From Microvelia longipes (Eukaryota > Arthropoda > Insecta > Hemiptera > Veliidae), in contig JACMZG010000008.1 in NCBI GenBank assembly GCA_018340805.1, positions 76,160,416 to 76,224,415 of the forward strand: a stretch of DNA of 64,000 nt. Direction: 5' to 3'. The notes beneath the pieces are model-generated. The model was not told where the DNA came from. It did not search any database and was given only the letters and a program-made list of their open reading frames with translations. A program made the position numbers and the translations under genes. This document shows positions 57,122 through 64,000 of this stretch, in pieces. The stretch's first letter is position 1. Each line of letters opens with the position of its first letter.

Positions 57122-58082
57122 ATATATTATATATCTTCACACTTCTCTCTCATAAAATGGCATCCATTCTCAATATTACCTTACTTCTATTTAAATTGCA
57201 ATTAAGATCCAATTTTGACTTTTTATCTTTTATCTGTTCCATCTTTTACTCTCATTATTATGTTTTATAAATTTCAATTTATTTCTTTAATATTTTTTTT
57301 TAATCTATTACACAAAAGGTGAATTTTATTTATTTGTATTAGTGGTAGATTTCATTTATTACATTTGTAATGAACTATATATCACTTTAGTATAAAGTTT
57401 TATGTTATATTTAATTTATTTGTTTTTTTTTCTTAAAAAATGAGGTTTCTTATTTATTTATAGCAGTTAAATTCGTCAATTCAATCTTTTTTATCCTTAT
57501 ACTTTTTATTTAATCATACTTTTTTACTAATTTAATCAATAATACTTTTAAATGTTTTAATAGTGTCTCTTTATGACAACTCCTTTTAAGGTTACAAATT
57601 GATTTTTTTTTAAATTTTTCTAATGATTACTAATTTTTCTTTTTAATCGTGTAATCATCATCTTTTTGTGATATGTTGTAAATAGTTTAATTTATAATTT
57701 TAATTTATTGTTTTTATATTGAAAAATTTTAAATATTGAAAATTTATTGTTATTTTTTCTTAGTTTATTACCTTAAATCTTATGTCCTATACAATGATTT
57801 TAAGCTTAGTTTATCTTTTAAAGCATTAAGAAGATAAATTGGTTACTTGAAATTATAAATATTGTACTTCTTTTTACACTAAACCATGATCTCAAATCTA
57901 ATTTAATTTTTTTATTTTTCTCTACCCTTGTTTTTGTTCTCTATTACTTTTTTATTGCAGGATGGGCGGAAGAACTGATTTTTATCAGAGTCCATCATAT
58001 TTTATACTATACATTTTTTGTCAAATTCTTTTATTTTATTTGTAATTTAGTATAAATAAACGTATTATTTATTTATTATTTA
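56827..58082 (+). pseudogene. 5'-truncated LINE inserted in the 40-bp array
   Basis: The array breaks after GCGACGTCAG (56826) and resumes with CAATTGCTGTGG (58083). In between, a plus-strand frame encodes SHHHEVQLRNIHHYYNI and later FREYLFNLQ. The second part is a decayed version of the post-RT tail seen in many LINEs (PHEMLNL..FKTKFREYL). A long AT-rich 3' region follows, with AATAAA at about 58053 and a (TTTA)n tail. No target duplication is evident. Confidence 0.75.
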
Positions 58083-58320
58083 TTCAGCAATTGCTGTGGA
58101 CGTTTCCCGGCCACTATGCGACGTCAGCGCTTGCTGTGGCCGTTTCCCGGCCACATGGTTGTTGTTCACATGGTTGTTGACCAGACAACAATACCAGTAT
58201 GTCTTATATGTGGCATACTGCCACAATATTTTATTGATTGGCATACATAATAACAAATAAACGTTTGTTGACAAATACATTTGAAAATTCACATAACATA
58301 ATAGTTACATTTGAAACTAT
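58083..58320 (-). repeat. Family B, remainder of the array and flank
   Basis: GGACGTTTCCCGGCCACTAT, GCGACGTCAGCGCTTGCTGT and GGCCGTTTCCCGGCCACATG, then ATATGTGGCATACTGCCACA, which is the inverse of the block preceding family B at 63640. Confidence 0.75.
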
Positions 58321-59571
58321 TAATACAGCAAACTGATATATTACGACGCCACGTACGGCTAAGTGTCCGAAAGCCTCTTGTCTGCAGAAGCTAAAACGTG
58401 AACAGCTGAAAAAATGGGTTCATTTTTTTGCTTAAATAATACGCAATGGAAACTATGAACAAAAATTTATAATATTTAGTTTGACCTGAAACATCTGAGT
58501 TCAAGCCTTGACCCCACACGTTCTTTGGTTAATTAGTCGCTCTTATTACTCCCATCGTTACAGTACATCTTTCTAAACCCGTAAATTAGTGAACAGTAGT
58601 CGAAATGTGACAAAAACTAATAGTACGTCTATTAAAACAAGAATAAATGTTTTATAAATTGACGCTAAAAAAAACAGGAACAAACAAGATATTGTTGAAA
58701 AAGAGAATTTCCAAACCTCTTTACATGCTATTTTTTCCAGTTACAAGGAATTAACTCTTACAATAGCACATAGTAGCTAAATTAAGAAAATTGCTTCAAG
58801 AGACGAGTTATAACACACACAAACACTAGAGGTGTGTATTTAGTGCTACCCAACAAGTCTGACACTTTCTTAATGCGTTTAAAATTTACTCACACGTTCT
58901 ATTCATTGATGTAGTTAACTAAGTAGATGAGTGGGAAAATACTTGTAATAATTAATAGTTTAATCGTTAATTATAATAAACTAGCAGCTTACAATTCTTC
59001 AACAATTTTCAAACAATATATTATTATTAATTATTACTTTAAGGACTACAAAAAATAGAAGTTGTTAACAGCTATACCAGCAAAAAAATCTTTGTATAAG
59101 ATGACAATTCCGTGCTTTATGTGATTGCTTGGTATCATATATAGTAAAAAGTAATACATTTTTTACGATTCAGTGCAGTTTCCGAAATTTGAAATATTTT
59201 GGTGTGCTCAGATTTACCTTTTTGAAGTTAACAAAAGTGGTAACTAATTTACTATACTTGGGCAACTCTTTCCAAAATAAAAATGGAATACTCATAAGAG
59301 TCAATTTACTGTGTGAGACCATTTTTGAGTCTAGAACCGTGCTTTTCTTAAATTTTATGATCTAATGTTCCTGCACCTGAAATGTTTTACCCTATATAAT
59401 AACAATAAAAAGGATATTTATAATGAAAAATTTCTCGAATTACAGAATATAAACGCACATTGGTTATAAAAGATGAAGTAAACATGCCCCCCCCCCTAAT
59501 CCTCTTTTTTCGGCCGGCCCTGGCACATTTCCACCATTCTATGAGCAGTAATTTTAAATATTAATACTGAC
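58321..59571. other. Channel intron, nothing recognised
   Basis: A 78-codon plus-strand frame at 59129-59365 lies just before the S1 exon but has AT-driven composition and no splice support. 59485-59525 has a run of C and a CGGCCGGCCC word. Confidence 0.5.
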
Positions 59572-59671
59572 CAAATGCGGCATAGCTTCGTGATCATCGG
59601 GTAAATACAGTCCTACTCCAATACATATACAATTTACTATAATAACAAGAAGGATAATATACTCGAACATT
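59572..59671 (-). CDS. Cav-type channel, S1 exon
   Basis: Minus strand, 100 bases: acceptor TTTGAATACAG, one base plus 33 codons, donor GTCAGT. The peptide begins MFEYIILLVIIVNCICIGVG, which is an S1 helix with the Cav signature FEY-x-I/V-L..NC, and continues LYLPDDHEAMPHL, the short extracellular S1-S2 loop. It exits in phase 0 into the S2-S3 exon. The in-frame ATG is internal; the first base completes a codon from the exon upstream. S1 is about 3 kb from S2-S3. GTCAGT is a slightly weak donor, but there is no better one nearby. Confidence 0.85.
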
Positions 59672-59814
59672 CTGTATTCAAAGTATAGGAAAATATGAAT
59701 TCATTTCACACAATAAGCAAATAAAATAATATTAACTCTAGTGAAGTAGAATCTCTACTCCATTGATTCCGACAAAATTATTATAAATATATACATTTTA
59801 ACCCCTTCATATAT
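59672..59814. other. Channel intron
   Basis: Contains the branch/acceptor region of the S1 exon. Nothing else recognised. Confidence 0.5.
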
Positions 59815-59827
59815 ATTATTGTATATG

Positions 59828-59915
<88 letters not shown>
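59815..59915. repeat. (AT)n microsatellite
   Basis: TA tract of about 100 bases. Confidence 0.95.
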
Positions 59916-59918
<3 letters not shown>

Positions 59919-61516
59919 TTTATAGCCAAGTAACGTAAACTATTATTTTTATTTATTTCAATTAATGAAGAATACTAATAAATAATAATGGCCGCACTCA
60001 TAGCTCTGCTCCTTATGAGGGGGAGCACTGCATCAACTACCTTAGGTGAAAGTGGCATTCGATATGATCTTAGTGTCATCTGAAGCTGGCGATAAACTAT
60101 TTCAATTCTCAGCAGTTCAATTCTTCTTCAATTATGCATTACTAAACTCTAATTTTAGGACAAAAAATAGCATTTCTCGGATATATTACTAAAAGCAGGT
60201 TAATCAGGAATGCGTTAGCAAATTCGCCAACCAAGGTAGATATAGGTAGTGGTAAATACATGGAAATATCTTGAATCTCCATTAGTTAGGAATCGGCTTT
60301 TTTGTAAAAACTTGTAAATGCTTAATTTGGCGCCGGGGACTTAATTACACTAGTTTTTGAGATCCCCCTAGTTTTTTAGAGGCCTAAAATGTTGAATTTG
60401 GTCCGACCAAAAAAAATATTTGCTCAAAATCTATTTCAGGTCAACAGACATTTTTTCTCGCAAAATATTAAATACATTTTTGGCGGTCGAAGCCCTCAAA
60501 TGTGGTCAGATGAACTATTGTATGCAACATGACTGGACTGATAAAACTACTCATTCCTATACACCAATTGGCAAGTCTCGGCTAGGCCTCGACAGTCAAA
60601 TTCTAAATTACCTTCTGCAGCTTTGCCTCTGCTGGTAATTTCTGTTGTCTAATGTCCCCTTCGGATTGGAGACAAAATGTTACGAGTAGTGCTAGATAAA
60701 TGAGTAACTTCTTAGGTTATATAGCATAAACCAGATCCTTAAGCAAGAAATTGATTGTTAGGCACGGAAACACGCATTCCAAAGGAAATTGCCCCGACAT
60801 GCGGACCACCAAACTATGCGATATGATTACATTCTTCTATTTAGTTACATAAGAAGTCCCATATACTATAAGTACTTTTATATAAACTAAGAACGTAACC
60901 TGGGTTACGAACCCCAGACCTCAGTTGTGTTAAAGATCAATACAAATACTGACACTCTAGCGACGTTAAACACAGATACGATTAAATATCGTTTATTGAT
61001 TTATATAATGAAAACCAGATTAAAACATAAACTGGCATAACTTGCTACAATTTCCAACCCGTTAAATTAAATGATCAATTAAAAGTAATTGAATCAATTA
61101 AATTTCTAAAGAAAACCAAATCTGAATGAATCATCATAATTTATATAGTCTCTATAAAAATATGCAAGGAATTAAAATTAATTGCGTATGTAGGAGAATG
61201 AAAAGATTCTTGAGGTCTCTAAGAAATAGAATGAAGGGAGTGAAAAAACAAAGAGAAATAGAGAGAGGAGATTAACGCAGATTATTAAGATAAAAACGTT
61301 TAATAGAATCAACTAGTTGTTTCGGATTAACAACTTCTACTCTATTTTTGTTGCCTGGTATTAAGACTGAAGAATTTTTCCCAGCTATCAATCCCAGAGC
61401 TTAGACTTTGCAAAACCGGATTAACTCCCTATTATTCCTGCATTCTTTTAACTTTTCTTTCTATAGGGATTTCTTCCTCTCTTTTATTGTTGGATTATTT
61501 GTTTATAAATTAAAAA
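59916..61516. other. Probable channel intron, nothing else recognised
   Basis: 60755-60806 (CACGGAAACACGCATTCCAA, AGGAAATTGCCCCGACATGC, GGACC) is an inverted family F motif. A 72-codon frame at 60420-60638 and a minus-strand open stretch near 60100-59985 are unrecognised and lack splice support. Confidence 0.45.
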
Positions 61517-61843
61517 TCACAAACTAAAAGTTGTGTTTTCAGGTAGGTGGAAAGAATTATTACTTAGTAGCAACTTTGAATTTGATTTGTAATGAATAAA
61601 AACTTTTACAACGTACACACTTTGTATCAAGTCCATGTATAAACTATTAGAGGGGCGTCCAATCCCATACGCCAATTGCGAATGGGATTGCATCTCCTTC
61701 GCTCTCTGAGCAAAGAAGATTGAACCTAGTTCACTCCACCAACACGCTGTAAGAACTAAGAGAGGCAATTGTATTTCACAAGTATAACTTTTCCAACGAA
61801 CTTTTATTTTACGTAGACGTAGATATGTATTAAATAACTTCAA
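61517..61843 (-). other. 108-codon open frame, unrecognised
   Basis: ATG-started, including ACWWSELGSIFFAQRAKEMQ and SHSQLAYGIGRPSNSLY. The middle has balanced composition while both ends are AT-rich. GGTTCAATC inside it could be part of a decayed tRNA-like repeat. No splice or promoter support. I do not call it a gene. Confidence 0.3.
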
Positions 61844-61967
61844 ATATTTCCGTTTAATTAAAAATTATCATTAATATTTTGAATCCCATTAATTTAATTT
61901 TATTATCACGAAAGAAATCACAATTCTTTTAAGCATATTTTTGTTGCTAACTACATTATATATCAGT

Positions 61968-62190
61968 TGATGCTACCGAGTTTTAAAAAACATGCAAAAA
62001 ATACGGTTAAAAAACTGGCGTATTAAATACTAACGCGATTCTATCTCTTTTTTAAGACGCTATGTGTACGTATACGCATAGCATTCTGTTTTTAACTAAA
62101 TGTGCCCAACGATTAATAAACATACTTCAGGTATAAAGTAAATATCCTCAAAGTGGATTTATGTGGATCATTTTGAATGTATTCAAATAA
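61968..62190. repeat. Family E repeat, copy 2
   Basis: GATGCTACCGAGTTTT, TTTTTAACTAAATGTGCCCA, ACGATTAATAAACATACTTC, GTGGATTTATGTGGATC match 11201-11363. It has an extra 60 bp with a small palindrome (GCTATGTGTACGTATACGCA plus TAGC). Confidence 0.7.
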
Positions 62191-62345
62191 AGAATAAATT
62201 TTTGTTCTTGTTGAATTCGCTTTTGTACCTAACACATAAGAAATCCCATTATGTCCATTAAATCCATTAAATCCATTATGGGAGGGCTAGAGGTAGAAGG
62301 CGGATTCAGCTTCTACATCTAGTGAGGGAGGGGGCGGTTTTATTT

Positions 62346-62421
62346 CACACACACATACACACACACACACACACCACACACACACACACACACACCACAC
62401 ATTATTATTAATATATATATA

Positions 62422-62460
<39 letters not shown>
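62346..62460. repeat. (CA)n(TA)n microsatellite
   Basis: CA repeats with CAC interruptions, then TA repeats. Confidence 0.95.
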
Positions 62461-62462
<2 letters not shown>

Positions 62463-62970
62463 GCTCTATAAGCGATATATGTCTCGCAAAGAACCATTCA
62501 TATAACACTTTTATTTTTTACCTCTATTTATTTTTATCCTTCTTTTTTCCTATTTTGTTTTGAAGATCCTGTGGGGGGGGGGCGTTGGATCTCACCCCCT
62601 CGTGTAACCGCGCCTGAGTCAGGACTAAGGTATATAAAACATTATAAGATATCATCATACAGCAGCACTATTTACGTGACTCAAGAGTAAATGCTTTTTA
62701 CAGGGAGTAAATAAATATTTTATTGACTTTTAGTGTTTGATAATAAAGGAGAATAGACGAAAACAAGTTATACAAATTGACTCGGACTGATCTGTTTACT
62801 TTTAGTAAATATTCTCCAATATAAAGTTTACTTAGAAATAATATTTTAGTCAACATCAATCTAGTCCATCCAATCCACTTCCTTCAATACCTTTATATTC
62901 ATTTGATGTTGTGTAAATTATTTGTTTGTTGTTGTATAAGAGTTCAATCAGCTTTTTCAAAATATAGTTT
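62461..62970. other. AT-rich spacer, nothing recognised
   Basis: A G-run (62572-62582) and a 62585-62625 GC-richer patch. No exon. Confidence 0.45.
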
Positions 62971-62974
62971 ATTA

Positions 62975-62978
62975 TATT

Positions 62979-63010
<32 letters not shown>

Positions 63011-63058
63011 ATATATATATAATAATATATATATATATATTATATATATATATATAAA
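62975..63058. repeat. (AT)n microsatellite
   Basis: TA tract with two interruptions. Confidence 0.95.
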
Positions 63059-63224
63059 TGAAGAATACATTTATTTTCACTTGCTCAAAAGTAGTACGGT
63101 TACCAAATTACAACATATCAAATTTTCAACATGTTTTTTCATAAAATTCAAAAAATAAATTAGTTATTTTAAAATTGAGGACAAGTTAAATGGAAAGGAT
63201 ACGACCATTCGACAATGGATTTAC

Positions 63225-63307
63225 ATTTCTTCCTGACTAAGTTGTCGCTCTTCATCAGGAAGAGAGCTCTGTGGCCCAGAGAATCGTCCTGGTACTCCGC
63301 CATCTGC
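63225..63307 (-). CDS. Candidate upstream exon of the channel gene
   Basis: Minus strand: a good acceptor TTTTTGTTACAG, then ADGGVPGRFSGPQSSLPDEE and RQLSQEE at about 50% GC, then AT followed by GTAAAT (donor). The leftover AT plus the A opening the S1 exon gives Ile, so it is in phase with the channel. The peptide is polar and disordered, as expected of a cytoplasmic N-terminus or linker. Alternatively the frame continues one codon to ATG then TAA (63221), making it a 28-codon terminal exon of a different minus-strand gene. The exon itself is convincing; its membership in the channel gene is not proven, and further exons may lie between. Confidence 0.55.
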
Positions 63308-63384
63308 CTGTAACAAAAATATCACCTTATGACCCATCTAACATTTATTGTTTTAAGACATATAATATGGTGATATGAGAAAAA

Positions 63385-63505
63385 AAATAGGAGGTATGGG
63401 GTACCTCGAAACATTCTCTCACTACATCGGATTCGCTGCGCTCATCAGCACTACTCCGTACTCACTTTTTTCGTCCTCAGATAGTAGGACTACTCGTAAC
63501 TCATT
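63385..63505 (-). repeat. Family A repeat, 3' end, minus strand
   Basis: GGGGTACCTCGAAACATTCT, CTCACTACATCGGATTCGCT, TTTTTTCGTCCTCAGATAG. Confidence 0.7.
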
Positions 63506-63599
63506 TTGTCTGTATTTTTCATAGGAAATGCGCTAAAACCTTTAAAGATAAACACTAACTGAGCTTTAAACTAGTGCAAATTATAGTGCGCACTGCAAT

Positions 63600-63750
63600 A
63601 GTGCTAGTGAATTTTGACTAATACATTTGAAACTTCGCTTATATTGTGGCAGTATGCCACTCGTATACACTAATAATATGACAAAGTGATACAGAAGAAC
63701 AACCATATGGCCACAGGAAGGACCCAGTGCTGACGACGCGGCAAATTAAA
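63600..63750 (+). repeat. Family B repeat with flank
   Basis: ACTTCGCTTATATTGTGGCA, GTATGCCACTCGTATAC, then AACCATATGGCCACAGGAAG and GTGCTGACGACGCGGCAAAT. Same block order as 7870-8037. Confidence 0.7.
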
Positions 63751-64000
63751 TGACAAGTTGTGATGCTACTGTCCAAGTCATAAGGCGTAAAGCACTAATT
63801 GTAAAGAAAATTCACTCGGCTTGCAGACCTCTGCGCAAGAATTTTTATCTAACATTTTTATGTTTCGAACATTATTTTTCTAAAAATATGACGCCGTTTT
63901 GATGCGCGTTGGTCGATTAACCTTAAAAATCTTAGTTTTTCCCCTTACATGATTTGATTTTGTGCTAAGTTTCATTGACATTTGATCATTTATAGCCGTA
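63751..64000. other. Spacer with family F motif
   Basis: 63795-63835 (TAAAGAAAATTCACTCGGCT then TGCAGACCTCTGCGCAAG) is an inverted family F copy. The rest is unrecognised. Confidence 0.5.

Noticed and set aside
56646..57155. A 169-codon frame.
   Set aside because: It fuses the 40-bp family B array with a LINE remnant and an (AT)n tract.

Overview
This is AT-rich eukaryotic nuclear DNA, roughly 70% A+T by eye. It has spliced genes with GT-AG introns, long (AT)n tracts, many interspersed repeats in both orientations, a 591-base assembly gap (5172-5762) and homopolymer and indel differences between near-identical copies, as expected of a long-read draft. The non-LTR retrotransposon remnants (Jockey/R1-like protein motifs), the TATA-driven two-exon secreted-protein gene and the repeat types suggest an invertebrate, most likely an arthropod. 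I cannot name the species.

Two host genes can be supported. (1) On the minus strand, three exons at 59572-59671, 56384-56523 and 52115-52215 join in phase. They encode S1, S2-S3 and S4 of one voltage-sensor domain of a Cav-type voltage-gated cation channel alpha subunit. A fourth exon at 63225-63307 is phase-compatible and may lie upstream. The S4 carries seven basic residues at every third position. The pore exons are not found in the window. (2) On the plus strand, a TATA box (36983), a signal-peptide exon (37030-37086), a 1,938-base intron and a second exon (39025-39627) form a complete gene for a 219-residue secreted protein with a coiled-coil N-half and six cysteines. I do not recognise its family. 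If the channel gene continues to lower coordinates, this gene would be nested inside one of its introns.

The rest is mostly repeats. The commonest, called family A here, is about 0.75-0.8 kb and has more than a dozen full or partial copies. It carries a segment matching the internal promoter half of 5S rRNA, then one or two short hairpin modules built on GCGAAGC, and ends ACCCCGTACCCGATTTTT. Other families are: B, GC-rich islands with GCGACGTC and GGCCAC; C, a hAT-like MITE with 8-bp target duplications; D, a foldback element; E, a repeat seen twice; F, a dispersed GGTCCGCAAGCCGAGCG motif; and a CAAGG-ended hAT-like element. There are also single inverted-repeat elements, tRNA-derived SINE-like sequences, degraded LINE fragments, two 34-bp minisatellites, 27-28-bp and 40-bp minisatellites, and a TACTA satellite.

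Layout: 0-9 kb holds family A copies and a 2.3-2.5 kb segment present twice around the gap, probably two haplotypes placed in tandem. 9-36 kb is repeats and AT-rich spacer. 36.9-39.7 kb is the secreted-protein gene. 40-52 kb is nested repeats and LINE remnants. 52-63.3 kb is the channel exons, separated by repeat-filled introns.
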